DNA of 32,202 nt from JAXDBW01 sp034678405 (GCA_034678405.1 JAXDBW010000070.1:1-32202); one strand, 5' to 3'. Shown: positions 22,788 through 30,741, counted from the first letter of the stretch. A program made the numbers and translations. Notes: generated by a model from the sequence alone, not told the origin.

Positions 22788-23183
22788 CTAGCTCGCTCTG
22801 TAGCGAGTCACTTCCGCGCCCTGCGGCGGGATGCGCTGCAACTCGACGGCGACGCGGCGGTCGTTCACAATGACCGGATCTTCTTCATCTGGGTAGATGA
22901 CCTCGAGTGCCTTGCCCGACCCTGTGCCGGGCCGGTTGATGACGGTGACCTGGTGCACTCTGCGATGGTTGATCTCCATCGAGGTAACGGTTTCGTGGTG
23001 GATGAATTCATCCGCCGCGCGCGAGGTGCGTACCTGCGGTTCTGCTTTGAAGAAGTTCAAATCGCTGCCGATAACAATCCGGCCGGTCGTGAGCTTGATC
23101 CCCACGCAATGGTTACCGAATACGTTGCACACTCGGGCTTTGAGCTCGGTCTGGCTGGCCCGAGCCATGTCTGCATCTGCCAT
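22788..23183 (-). CDS. Small protein, possible distant paralogue of its 131-residue neighbour
   Basis: Also 131 residues. It shows a similar succession: ELKARVCNVFGNHCVGIKL (about 13-31), then a loop, then HHETVTSMEINHRRVHQVTVIN (about 62-83), in which TSMEI matches the V-x-S-[IM]-[EQ] strand of the neighbour. This suggests the same small beta-barrel fold, but the identity is low and I would not assign a function. GGAG is found 8 nt before the ATG. It starts the two-gene unit driven from 23254-23283. Confidence 0.7.
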   Translation of the reverse strand: MADADMARASQTELKARVCNVFGNHCVGIKLTTGRIVIGSDLNFFKAEPQVRTSRAADEFIHHETVTSMEINHRRVHQVTVINRPGTGSGKALEVIYPDEEDPVIVNDRRVAVELQRIPPQGAEVTRYRAS

Positions 23184-23253
23184 GTTTCACACTCCGTTGT
23201 GAGAGGGTTGTTTTTTATGTAGAGAGAACTCTGTATATTTTTTTCGATGTCTT

Positions 23254-23283
23254 AATGTACCGTATTAGATACCATGCTGTCAA
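23254..23283 (-). promoter_or_regulatory. Promoter of the 131-residue gene pair
   Basis: TTGACA (23283-23278), 18-bp spacer, TACATT (23259-23254) on the minus strand, right behind the preceding terminator. About 65 nt of leader. Confidence 0.75.
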
Positions 23284-23285
23284 AT

Positions 23286-23325
23286 TAAAAAAAAATCCCG
23301 CACTCTCTCAGAGAGACAGTGCGGG
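23286..23325 (-). terminator. Terminator of the 129-residue gene
   Basis: CCCGCACT (23325-23318) pairs with AGTGCGGG (23304-23297), extended inside by complementary CTCTCT/AGAGAG, then A and nine T on the minus strand. Confidence 0.92.
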
Positions 23326-23351
23326 CAGCACATACATGAACCCAGGGAGGG

Positions 23352-23741
23352 TCATGCAGAAACTTGATGGCGACGCCAGATCCGGCGATGGTCGCGTTGG
23401 GTGGTCTGCACCCGCCGTGATTTGGTCTGGACAAAACCGAGTTCGGGGATTCTGACCCACTTTTCTTGATACAGTGTATCTTGACACTGCGGCGTGGAAC
23501 ACGTCATGACGATACTCAGTATTTGTGTCCTCGGAGCAAATGCTCTAGTGCCATTGCGGATGTACAATCCGCGTGGGGTTTCGACGAATCGCGGTCGTTC
23601 GATAGTGACGACCTGCGGCCGTCCGTCCTTTCTTTTTTTGAGGATGAGGGATACCGCATCGATCCTACAGACAAATGCAAGCTGGCGTAACAGATTTAGA
23701 TGATCTACATCTTCTGCCTGGTCGACTGCCTGTCGTCGCAC
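23352..23741 (-). CDS. Small basic protein of unknown function
   Basis: A 129-residue protein I do not recognise. The N terminus is helical and partly acidic (QAEDVDHLNLLRQLAFV), the middle likely beta (PQVVTIERPRFVETPRGLYIRNG), with Cys in VMTCSTPQCQDT and a strongly basic C terminus (KSRRVQTTQRDHRRIWRR) that could bind nucleic acid. The start is GTG at 23741, with GGGAGG 5 nt upstream. It has its own promoter and a strong terminator. The -35 of its promoter lies just behind the rnc stop codon. Confidence 0.65.
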   Translation of the reverse strand: MRRQAVDQAEDVDHLNLLRQLAFVCRIDAVSLILKKRKDGRPQVVTIERPRFVETPRGLYIRNGTRAFAPRTQILSIVMTCSTPQCQDTLYQEKWVRIPELGFVQTKSRRVQTTQRDHRRIWRRHQVSA

Positions 23742-23789
23742 AAAAACCTCCCTAGCGTTTGATGGTTAAAAAGAGCGTAAAAACAATCG

Positions 23790-23818
23790 AGTATAGTCGA
23801 ATGACAATATGTAGTCAA
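23790..23818 (-). promoter_or_regulatory. Promoter of the 129-residue gene
   Basis: TTGACT (23818-23813), 17-bp spacer, TATACT (23795-23790) on the minus strand; about 40 nt of leader. Confidence 0.8.
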
Positions 23819-23827
23819 GAGGATGAT

Positions 23828-24517
23828 CTACCACCCTTTGGCAGTAAGGCCGTTTTCCGCCGCAGCGACTTGCGCTTCCTGTTTCGAGGTGCCCTCGCCG
23901 GTGGCGACCAGTTCGCTGTCGAGATAGACGCCAATGACGAATTCTTTCGCATGGTCGGGGCCATGCTCATCGAGGACGCGATAGCTTGGGGTAATGCCGA
24001 GGTGCTCCTGGCTCGCCTCCTGGAATCGACTCTTCGGATCGATGTATAGTTTCTTCTCAAGGATTTCTTTCAGGAGCGAGAGCACGTGCTGGGTGATAAA
24101 CGCTTTGGCCGCGTCCCAGCCCTGGTCGACGTAAATAGCGCCAATGACCGCTTCAAAAGCATTGGCAAGGATATAGCTCCGCGCCTTTTCGCTGCTGTCT
24201 TTTGACTCCCCCTTCGAGAGGTAGAGCTGATCGTAGATGTGAAATTTCTCAGCTATGTCAGAGAGTGTCTTCGCATTGACCAGGGCAGCCCGCCAGTTGG
24301 TGAGTTCGCCCTCGGGATTCTCGTAGTTATGGTAGAGGTACTCCGTCACGACGAGTTCGAGTACTGCGTCGCCGAGGAACTCGAGCCGCTCATTGTGACC
24401 TAGGGGAAAATTCCTATTCTCATTGAGATAGGACCGGTGGACGAGCGCTTGGCGCAGGATATCTTTGTTTGTAAATGTAATGCCGAGAGATTTTTCGAGT
24501 GAGGTATGATCGTTCAT
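23828..24517 (-). CDS. rnc: Ribonuclease III
   Basis: Cleaves double-stranded RNA, including rRNA precursor stems. The 229-residue product has the signature NERLEFLGDAVLELVV at 42-57, the second catalytic acidic pair further on (about 116-124, ANAFEAVIGAIY), and a C-terminal dsRNA-binding domain at about 160-227 (PKSRFQEASQE...GEGTSKQEAQVAAAENGL). It follows nusB by 38 nt. Its possible substrates in this window include the 16S helix-6 insertion stem and the tRNA-Ile stem. Confidence 0.97.
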   Translation of the reverse strand: MNDHTSLEKSLGITFTNKDILRQALVHRSYLNENRNFPLGHNERLEFLGDAVLELVVTEYLYHNYENPEGELTNWRAALVNAKTLSDIAEKFHIYDQLYLSKGESKDSSEKARSYILANAFEAVIGAIYVDQGWDAAKAFITQHVLSLLKEILEKKLYIDPKSRFQEASQEHLGITPSYRVLDEHGPDHAKEFVIGVYLDSELVATGEGTSKQEAQVAAAENGLTAKGW

Positions 24518-24555
24518 AGATTATATACTGATCACCTCAAACCAACGGTTACCAA

Positions 24556-25056
24556 CTATTGGCCACCGCTCGTTTCAGATGATGTTTTAGATGATGGCTG
24601 TGGTTTGCTGGGATCCTCGCTGATGGCCGCTTCGCCGTTCTCGACCATGTCTTTGTAAATGCTGCCCAGGACACCATTGATGAATTTGCCGGATGATTCC
24701 CCGCCAAATGTCTTCGCCAGCTCGATAGCTTCATTGATAGCAACTTTTGGGGGGATTTCGCCTTTAGAAAATCTCAGCTCGTATATGCCGATCCGCAGGA
24801 CATTGCGGTCGACGACGGTAATCTGCTCCAGCGGCCACTCTGGGGCGTATTTGGTGATGAGGTCATTGATATCAGTGAGATTGTTCATCACTCCTTTCAC
24901 GATGTGCGCGGCGAAGCCGTTATCATTGAAATCCGGGGCAAAATTCTTCGTATTTTCGGAAACCAAAGACGGCACATCGGCCTCTTTGAGCTTATTGAAA
25001 TCCCACTCATAGAGCGACTGCATGGCGATCGTCCGGGAGAGGTGGCGATTTGACAT
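24556..25056 (-). CDS. nusB: Transcription antitermination factor NusB
   Basis: All-helical protein that binds boxA RNA with S10 in rRNA antitermination. Residues 1-140 match the family (SRTIAMQSLYEWDF at 7-20, VDRNVLRIGIYEL at 82-94, VAINEAIELAKTFGGESSGKFINGVLG at 104-130). A Ser/Pro-rich tail of about 25 residues follows, giving 166 in all. It starts 3 nt after rpmF and lies upstream of rnc, so rRNA transcription and processing factors are made together. Confidence 0.95.
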   Translation of the reverse strand: MSNRHLSRTIAMQSLYEWDFNKLKEADVPSLVSENTKNFAPDFNDNGFAAHIVKGVMNNLTDINDLITKYAPEWPLEQITVVDRNVLRIGIYELRFSKGEIPPKVAINEAIELAKTFGGESSGKFINGVLGSIYKDMVENGEAAISEDPSKPQPSSKTSSETSGGQ

Positions 25057-25059
25057 AGC

Positions 25060-25293
25060 TTAGCGGTTTTTTGCTTTGTCTTCTTTCTTCTTCACTTTCT
25101 TCTCCTTGCGAGAGGCTTTTTCATCCAGTTTTAGGACATCGCGACCGCGATAAAACCCGTCCACGGGGTTGACGTGGTGGGGGCGGTGCGGCGTGCCACT
25201 CTTCGATGATGTCGAAAGTGTCAGCGGTGTCAGGCTGTGATGTGAGCGCCGTTCACGCTTCTGCTGTTTGGTTCGTTTTTTTGCTTGTACCAT
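25060..25293 (-). CDS. rpmF: Ribosomal protein bL32, zinc-free form
   Basis: A 77-residue protein with the bL32 N terminus (VQAKKRTKQQKRERRSHHSL at 2-21) and the later PHHVNPVDGFYRGRDVL. The four Cys found in zinc-binding bL32 are absent. The tail is extremely basic (KEKKVKKKEDKAKNR). First gene of rpmF-nusB-rnc. Confidence 0.88.
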   Translation of the reverse strand: MVQAKKRTKQQKRERRSHHSLTPLTLSTSSKSGTPHRPHHVNPVDGFYRGRDVLKLDEKASRKEKKVKKKEDKAKNR

Positions 25294-25308
25294 ATGTGTT
25301 CGGTATTG

Positions 25309-25337
25309 AGTATAGCGATTGTTTAGGGGTTTGACAA
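25309..25337 (-). promoter_or_regulatory. rpmF-nusB-rnc promoter
   Basis: TTGTCA (25337-25332), 17-bp spacer, TATACT (25314-25309) on the minus strand; start near 25302, only some 10 nt before the rpmF ATG at 25293. Its -35 box overlaps the -35 of the plus-strand promoter. Confidence 0.8.
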
Positions 25338-25360
25338 GGCTTGCGTAGTTGTCGTATGGT
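25331..25360 (+). promoter_or_regulatory. Promoter of the plus-strand 84-residue gene
   Basis: TTGACA (25331-25336), 18-bp spacer, TATGGT (25355-25360). It shares five of six -35 positions with the divergent rpmF promoter. Confidence 0.7.
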
Positions 25361-25401
25361 AGCGGATACCACGCATATTGTCAAAAGAAAGAGGAGATAT
25401 C

Positions 25402-25656
25402 ATGGCTGATACAGTGCCACGTACCATCGGTGATGACCCCGGACTGCGCGATTTTGTACTCCGCTCGGCGCTCCAGGTGCTGGACGCAGCGAAGCGAAGC
25501 GGATGTCGGCATCCCCGGATTACCGGTGTCTTCGTATGGCCCGGCAGCGAGCTTGCCCGGACAGGCCGCTTCTATCATGGGGTCTGCAGTCTTTGTACCG
25601 CGGGCATTTCCGCCAAACCGTTCGTTTTCGAGCAGCTCATCAATCCAGAAGAGTAA
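25402..25656 (+). CDS. Small protein of unknown function
   Basis: An 84-residue protein on the strand opposite to its neighbours. It begins MADTVPRTIGDDPGLRDFVLRS... with a helical first half. The second half holds three Cys: one at residue 35 (SGCRHP) and a CSLC pair near 62-65 (HGVCSLCTAG), which might form a small metal site. I do not recognise it. The ATG at 25402 is chosen because GAGGAG stands 6 nt upstream; an in-frame ATG 24 nt earlier lacks a ribosome site. A hairpin terminator follows 22 nt after the stop. Confidence 0.7.
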   Translation: MADTVPRTIGDDPGLRDFVLRSALQVLDAAKRSGCRHPRITGVFVWPGSELARTGRFYHGVCSLCTAGISAKPFVFEQLINPEE

Positions 25657-25673
25657 CTACGCACGTTCTGGAC

Positions 25674-25707
25674 GAAAAAGCCCCTGACCAGTATCTGGCC
25701 AGGGGCT
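25674..25707. terminator. Shared terminator of gyrA and the 84-residue gene
   Basis: 12-bp stem agcccctgacca/tggccaggggct (25679-25690 / 25696-25707, one wobble), 5-nt loop. On the minus strand it is followed by TTTTT (good for gyrA, whose stop is 15 nt away); on the plus strand by the weaker TATCTATAAT. Confidence 0.8.
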
Positions 25708-25721
25708 TATCTATAATACCT

Positions 25722-28292
25722 TTAGACAAACGTCACTGACGCAACCTTGTCATTACCCTCTGAGAATTTCATAAGCCTCACGCCCTGAGTAGCGCGTCCG
25801 AGGACGGACACTGATTTCAGTGGCATACGAATGACCTGGCCTTTGGTCGAGATAACGACGATGTCTTCTTGTTCCAGTTTCGCATTGACGATGAAGGCTG
25901 ACACAATGTCGCCAGTCTTGTCGGTGATTTTCGCCGTCTTGATGCCGCTGCCACCCCGGCCCTGGATGCGATAGTTGGTCAGGTTGCTGCGTTTGCCATA
26001 GCCTTTGCTCATGACCACGAGGAGCTGTTCGTTCTGCAGGGCTTTACCATCATTAATCATATCCATGCCCGCGACTTGGTCGGCGCCTTTGAGTTTGATC
26101 GCGCGGACACCGGCGGCATTGCGTCCCATCGGGCGGAGCTGTGACTCTTTGAATCTGATAGCCTGACCTTTTTCTGTCACGATGATGATATCATCCTTGC
26201 CCGTGGAGGCCTTTACCCATTCGAGCGCATCATCTTTGCGGAGTTTGACAGCAATGAGGCCGGAGCGACGCACTGATTTAAAGTCGTCAATCTTCACTTT
26301 CTTGATGACGCCGTTTTTCGTGACCAGCACCATGAATTTATAGTCTTCCAGTTCATCAAGTGACAGACTGACGGTGACTTTTTCTTCCGGACCGAGCTGG
26401 AGGAAGTTCACGATGGCTTGACCCTTCGCAGTGCGGGAGGCAGCCGGGACATCGTAGGCTTTCAGCTGGAAGACGCGGCCGGCACTGGTGAAGAAGAGGA
26501 GGTCGGCGTGGGTATTGGTAGTGATGAGTCGGTCGACCGTGTCTTGCTCCTTGGTCGTGAGGCCGATAACTCCGCGACCGCCACGTTTCTGTACTTTGAA
26601 TGTCTCTGGCGGGATGCGTTTAATATATCCATCACGAGTAATCATGATGACCGTCGACTCTTTCGGGATGAGGTCTTCTTGGGTAAATTCCCCGACCGGA
26701 CCAGCGCTCACCTGTGTCTTGCGTTCGTCGCCGAATTTCTCACGGATGTCCTTGAGTTCGTCTTTGATTACGTCACGCATTCTCTTGCGCGAGGAGAGGA
26801 TAGACTCGAGCTCTTTGATCAGGGCGCGCTTTTCTTTCAGTTCGCCCTGGATCTTGAGTCGTTCAAGGTTTGCGAGCTGGGACAGCTTCATCTCGAGGAT
26901 GGCCTCAGCTTGTCGCTCGGCAAATTTGAATTTCTTCATCAGGTTCGCGCGAGCCTGATCCTTATCCTTTGAGGCTTTGATCACCTTGATCACCGCGTCA
27001 ATCTTATCGACGGCTTTCACGAGCCCCTCGAGGATGTGGGCGCGTTCTTTCGCCCGGTCCAGGTCAAACTGCGTGCGGCGCTTCACCACTTCCTCGCGGT
27101 GTTTGATGTATTCTTCGAGGACCATCTTCAGATTCAGTACCCGTGGCTGGATGCCGTCGACGAGCGCCAGCATGTTCACATGGAATGAGGTCTGGAGATT
27201 CGTGACAGTATAGAGCCGATTGAGGACCTTTTTGGGATAAGCATCTTTTTTCAGTTCAATCACCACGCGGACACCATCTTTGTCAGATTCATCGCGGAGA
27301 TCTTTGATCCCGTCAATCTTCTTATCGGTGACTAATTTAGCGATTGACTCAATCAAGGTGGCTTTATTGACTTGGTAGGGTAGTTCAGTGACCACGATAC
27401 GGAACTGACCGGCTTTTTCCTCGACGATATCAGCCTTGGCGCGCATGACGATAGAGCCTTTGCCGGTGCCATAGGCGTGTTCGATATCTTTTTTATTGAA
27501 AATAACCCCACCCGTCGGAAAATCGGGGCCCTTAATAAACTGCATGAGGTCCTCGACCGAAGCGTCGGGATGGTCAATCAGGTGAGTGGTGCCGTCGATT
27601 ACTTCAGTGAGATTGTGCGGGGGGATGGAGGTGGCCATGCCGACCGCGATACCCACCGTCCCATTCAGGAGGAGATTGGGAAGTTTGGCAGGGAGCACCT
27701 GCGGCTCTTTCTGTGAACCGTCATAGTTCGGGACGAAATTAACCGTGTCCTTGTCGATGTCATAGAGCAGCTCCTCGGTGATGCGATAGAGTTTGGCTTC
27801 GGTATACCGCATGGCGGCCGCGAAGTCCCCATCCATAGAGCCAAAGTTACCCTGGCCATGGACGAGCATGTAGCGCATCGCGAACCACTGCGCCATGCGG
27901 ACCATCGAGTCATAGACCGCCGAATCACCATGCGGGTGATATTTACCGAGCACTTCACCAACGACAGTGGCAGATTTTCGATATTTAGCCCCAGACCGGA
28001 GACCCAGGGACCACATCGCGTAGAGGATCCGGCGGTGGACCGGCTTCAGGCCATCACGGACGTCGGGCAAGGCACGGGAAACAATCACCGACATCGCATA
28101 GTCGATATAGGATGATTGCATTTCCGCCACGATCGGTTGGGGTTGGACGCGGGCGAGAGCCGTCGGCTGAGTCTCGGTCGTGGTGGGCTCGCTCGGGGTG
28201 GCAGATTTTTTCTCGGCGGAGGTGGATCCGGCTTTGCCGGACTTCGGAGTCGACTTTTTCGGAGATGACTTAGGAGATTTCTTGGTTGGCAT
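25722..28292 (-). CDS. gyrA: DNA gyrase subunit A
   Basis: Breakage-reunion subunit of gyrase, which supercoils DNA. The 856-residue protein has a Lys/Ser/Pro-rich N-terminal extension of about 50 residues. The winged-helix domain holds the catalytic Tyr163 (AAMRYTEAKL) and the quinolone region HPHGDSAVYD (119-128, where Ser124 and Asp128 equal E. coli Ser83 and Asp87, both unmutated). The coiled tower is followed by a C-terminal beta-pinwheel. The GyrA box QKRGGRG at 568-574 separates it from ParC. It starts 2 nt after the upstream membrane-protein gene, in an operon beginning at 29358. gyrB is not in the window. Confidence 0.96.
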   Translation of the reverse strand: MPTKKSPKSSPKKSTPKSGKAGSTSAEKKSATPSEPTTTETQPTALARVQPQPIVAEMQSSYIDYAMSVIVSRALPDVRDGLKPVHRRILYAMWSLGLRSGAKYRKSATVVGEVLGKYHPHGDSAVYDSMVRMAQWFAMRYMLVHGQGNFGSMDGDFAAAMRYTEAKLYRITEELLYDIDKDTVNFVPNYDGSQKEPQVLPAKLPNLLLNGTVGIAVGMATSIPPHNLTEVIDGTTHLIDHPDASVEDLMQFIKGPDFPTGGVIFNKKDIEHAYGTGKGSIVMRAKADIVEEKAGQFRIVVTELPYQVNKATLIESIAKLVTDKKIDGIKDLRDESDKDGVRVVIELKKDAYPKKVLNRLYTVTNLQTSFHVNMLALVDGIQPRVLNLKMVLEEYIKHREEVVKRRTQFDLDRAKERAHILEGLVKAVDKIDAVIKVIKASKDKDQARANLMKKFKFAERQAEAILEMKLSQLANLERLKIQGELKEKRALIKELESILSSRKRMRDVIKDELKDIREKFGDERKTQVSAGPVGEFTQEDLIPKESTVIMITRDGYIKRIPPETFKVQKRGGRGVIGLTTKEQDTVDRLITTNTHADLLFFTSAGRVFQLKAYDVPAASRTAKGQAIVNFLQLGPEEKVTVSLSLDELEDYKFMVLVTKNGVIKKVKIDDFKSVRRSGLIAVKLRKDDALEWVKASTGKDDIIIVTEKGQAIRFKESQLRPMGRNAAGVRAIKLKGADQVAGMDMINDGKALQNEQLLVVMSKGYGKRSNLTNYRIQGRGGSGIKTAKITDKTGDIVSAFIVNAKLEQEDIVVISTKGQVIRMPLKSVSVLGRATQGVRLMKFSEGNDKVASVTFV

Positions 28293-28294
28293 GG

Positions 28295-28714
28295 TTAGTG
28301 TTTGCTAGGATCGTCAAACTGTGGGAAGACCTGCTCCTCCAGTTGCTGTATACGTTCTTCCTCAACGTTTGCATTACTATTAGTATTTTGGTTGTCTAGT
28401 TTTTTTTCAAGTTTTAGCCAGTCGGTGCGGGCAGTCTCCCACAGTTCTGATAGGGAGTGGCCAATTTTCCCAAAGAGACTATTGGATGAACTATCGGTAC
28501 TCGGACCAGCGATAAAAAAAGCGAGCCAGATGATGAAGATAAGTCCAGTAATCCCCCCGGCAATAATCCAGACGAGCTGTTCGCGGCCTGGTTTTGTTTT
28601 GTGGTTGTCCAGAGAGAGGTCGCCAGCGGTTTCCTTGGGTATCGGTCGTTTATTGGACTGCCGAGTGTCCGATGATTTATTTTTTTTGGGTGGGCGGATG
28701 GCGTCAACAGGCAT
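28295..28714 (-). CDS. Single-pass membrane protein of unknown function
   Basis: A 139-residue protein with a basic, Lys/Pro-rich N-terminal part (1-46), one hydrophobic segment at about 48-69 (VWIIAGGITGLIFIIWLAFFIA), and a C-terminal polar helix, partly coiled-coil-like (SLSELWETARTDWLKLEKKLD, VEEERIQQLEEQV). The N terminus is probably cytoplasmic. I do not recognise the family. It lies between the hydrolase gene (8-nt gap) and gyrA (2-nt gap), so the three are cotranscribed. Confidence 0.75.
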   Translation of the reverse strand: MPVDAIRPPKKNKSSDTRQSNKRPIPKETAGDLSLDNHKTKPGREQLVWIIAGGITGLIFIIWLAFFIAGPSTDSSSNSLFGKIGHSLSELWETARTDWLKLEKKLDNQNTNSNANVEEERIQQLEEQVFPQFDDPSKH

Positions 28715-28722
28715 AGAGGTGA

Positions 28723-29358
28723 CTAAGGTTTAAGGATGACCACGTGTGAGTCATCAGTAGGGAGCTCTTTCTTAGTGACTCGAAGTTTGTCTTCGGCACC
28801 GTTTTTCTTGATCCCCATTTCTTTACAAAAATCATCGACACCATTCAACTTCACGGTCAGTCCAGGGATTTTGTAATGCATAGGGATGATGATGCGTGGC
28901 TCAATTTGATTGACGACTTCGGCAGCTTTCTTCGCGTCGATAGTGTAGACACCGCCGACCGGGATCATCAGGACATCGACATGGTCGAGGTGCTCGAGCT
29001 GGGCATCGGTGAGGGTGGCACCGAGGTCGCCCAGATGGGCGAGGCGGACGTCCTCGGCATCGATGACGTAGATGATATTGCTACCGCGATCGGCGCCCTC
29101 TGTGTCATCATGGTAGGATCCGACACCACGGATGGTTACTCCCTTGACTTCATATTCGCCAGGATTCGAAATAATAAATGGGTCGCCATTGATGGCGCCG
29201 GCGTTATTATGGTCATAGTGATCGTGGCTGACAGTGACGATATCGCCGCTGACGCGTGATAACGTCAGTCCAACTTTTTTCTCGTAGGGGTCAGTAATGA
29301 GGGTCGCGTCTTTGGTTTGGATTTTGAAGCACGATTGGCCCAGCCAGGTAATATACAT
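28723..29358 (-). CDS. Metallo-beta-lactamase-fold hydrolase
   Basis: A 211-residue protein resembling the UlaG/UPF0173 type of small metal-dependent hydrolases. It begins MYITWLGQSCFKIQ (G-x-S/H-C-x-x-I motif) and has the metal-binding SHDHYDH at 44-50, a second His in GVGSYHDD, the Asp in LAHLGDLG and a late His in IIPMHYK. Members are cytosolic; the substrate cannot be deduced. The context (membrane protein, gyrA) gives no hint. Confidence 0.88.
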   Translation of the reverse strand: MYITWLGQSCFKIQTKDATLITDPYEKKVGLTLSRVSGDIVTVSHDHYDHNNAGAINGDPFIISNPGEYEVKGVTIRGVGSYHDDTEGADRGSNIIYVIDAEDVRLAHLGDLGATLTDAQLEHLDHVDVLMIPVGGVYTIDAKKAAEVVNQIEPRIIIPMHYKIPGLTVKLNGVDDFCKEMGIKKNGAEDKLRVTKKELPTDDSHVVILKP

Positions 29359-29385
29359 AGCGTAAAATATCCTTAAGTGAGGATA

Positions 29386-29415
29386 ATCGTACCATACAAA
29401 AGGCCCGCTCGTAAA
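29386..29415 (-). promoter_or_regulatory. Promoter of the hydrolase-gyrA operon
   Basis: TTTACG (29415-29410), 18-bp spacer ending TATGG, TACGAT (29391-29386) on the minus strand; about 20 nt of leader before the ATG at 29358. Confidence 0.55.
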
Positions 29416-29428
29416 GGCTCAATGAGCC
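29411..29428 (-). terminator. Weak hairpin behind the TolB-like gene
   Basis: GGCTC ATT GAGCC followed by TTTA on the minus strand, 2 nt after the stop codon. The stem is short and the T run poor. Confidence 0.3.
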
Positions 29429-29429
29429 C

Positions 29430-30587
29430 TTAAATAGGCAATTCTACAGCGTCAGAAGAGGATGGCGTGGTCGTATCTTCGTCCTCGGATTGAGCCCGAA
29501 ATCCAGCGTCTATTTGCCACCCCAGGCGGCGCTGAAAATCAAACACATCAGTAAGCGGCTCCTTCAGATGGGCCAGCTGGAACACGTGGGCATTCATCGT
29601 GTTATGAACCATCAGGGTGAGTTCAGTTGTTTGCCCCTGGCGGCTGATAGTACTAACCAAAAAGAGGCCGACGTTGGCTCGTCTGGCAATGCTGCGTAAT
29701 TCGTCAAGCTGTGTGGCCGACGGTACAGTCTCAATGCGCAGGGCATTCATAGCATCCCACATTTCTTGTTCCGTGCAGATCGGGATAATCGCTCCACTCT
29801 GGAGATGTTGGCGGATGAAGGTATTGAGTTTCTGGACAGTGAGCTCAAACCCAGGGATATTCGGTGATTGGTTTTCGAGGGGGAAAATCATCAGCCGGAG
29901 GTCGGGTGTTTTGTCCGTCTGTCGTTGCTGGCTGGCTGGGGCCGGTGTGTTTGGCTGGCCCGTGCCACCTCCCCCGCCGATAGTCCCGATGCCGCTCGTG
30001 CCGACCATCTGCGGTGGTTTCGCGTTTGTCGCAGGTTTTTGTTCGCCATCACCTTTTTGCTCCTTTTCCGCTCGCTCCTCGCGGGAGATTTCTTCGGCCC
30101 GCTCGCGTTTGTGGAGAGTCTTTAGCATCTTTTCGCGGCGAGCTTGTTTAGCGAGTTCCTCGGGCGTCGGTCCGGTGTCGTGCGGCATCGCATCTATCTC
30201 CGCCTGGCTGGCTGATTTGTATATTTTTTCGAGCTGGACATCACTTGTTTTCGGTGCGGTATCCTTGATCCCCATTTTCTTCGCAGTACGGCTTACCTTA
30301 AACCCTTCGCTAGCCCTAGCGCTGTCCACGACTTTATTGAAGAATTTCTGTGCTTCGTGCTTGGTCAGGGTGGATGTTTTGGATGTGTACACAAATTTCT
30401 TCAGGTCTTTGTCCTGTTTCATGAATTCTTTCAGTTTTGTATCACTCACCGCGTGGCCGTATTTATCGGTCAGTAAATTCTTCGCCATTTGTTTGGCGGT
30501 GCCAGCCTGGATGCGCGCCAGCCGTTTTGGCAGCGGCCGCGATGGGGTGGTCGGGGTTTTGGATGAGGATGTGGTAGGTCTGGGCAT
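29430..30587 (-). CDS. Protein with a TolB-N-like C-terminal domain
   Basis: A 385-residue protein if started at the ATG at 30587. An ATG 33 nt further upstream would lie before the promoter -10 box and is rejected. The N-terminal 120 residues are basic and helical. A charged helix (PEELAKQARREKM...EEISREERAEKEQK) and a Gly/Pro/Gln linker follow. From about residue 230 on, RLMIFPLENQSPNIPGFELTVQ...LDELRSIARRANVGLFLVSTISRQGQTTELTLMVHNTMNAHVF follows the pattern of the TolB-N/adenylate-cyclase-associated domain (FPFEN...LARRLGVDYVLxGSVxR). No signal peptide or membrane segment is seen, so it should be cytosolic, which is odd for this domain. Function unknown. Confidence 0.7.
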   Translation of the reverse strand: MPRPTTSSSKTPTTPSRPLPKRLARIQAGTAKQMAKNLLTDKYGHAVSDTKLKEFMKQDKDLKKFVYTSKTSTLTKHEAQKFFNKVVDSARASEGFKVSRTAKKMGIKDTAPKTSDVQLEKIYKSASQAEIDAMPHDTGPTPEELAKQARREKMLKTLHKRERAEEISREERAEKEQKGDGEQKPATNAKPPQMVGTSGIGTIGGGGGTGQPNTPAPASQQRQTDKTPDLRLMIFPLENQSPNIPGFELTVQKLNTFIRQHLQSGAIIPICTEQEMWDAMNALRIETVPSATQLDELRSIARRANVGLFLVSTISRQGQTTELTLMVHNTMNAHVFQLAHLKEPLTDVFDFQRRLGWQIDAGFRAQSEDEDTTTPSSSDAVELPI

Positions 30588-30600
30588 AGAATACGCATGT

Positions 30601-30606
30601 AGTATA
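30601..30606 (-). promoter_or_regulatory. Extended -10 of the TolB-like gene
   Basis: TGCTATACT on the minus strand, an extended -10 (TGN-TATACT) without a good -35. The start would be near 30594, about 7 nt before the ATG at 30587, giving an almost leaderless mRNA. Confidence 0.55.
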
Positions 30607-30645
30607 GCATTTCTTGGCATTTTTGCCTGAACCTAGTCATACCCC

Positions 30646-30674
30646 TTGCCAAAAAAGACCATATGGTGTACGGT
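30646..30674 (+). promoter_or_regulatory. rpsA promoter
   Basis: TTGCCA (30646-30651), 17-bp spacer, TACGGT (30669-30674); predicted start near 30681 and a leader of about 138 nt. Confidence 0.5.
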
Positions 30675-30741
30675 AGCTGCACTTAACAATCTACTATTTA
30701 ATAACTTTCCATTCGGGCATCGCGGCCTCCAGGAGCAGCAT

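Noticed and set aside
29617..30630. 337-residue plus-strand ORF
   Set aside because: Antisense to the TolB-like gene; Ser/Cys/Trp-rich low-quality composition, no ribosome site, and it runs into the rpsA upstream region.
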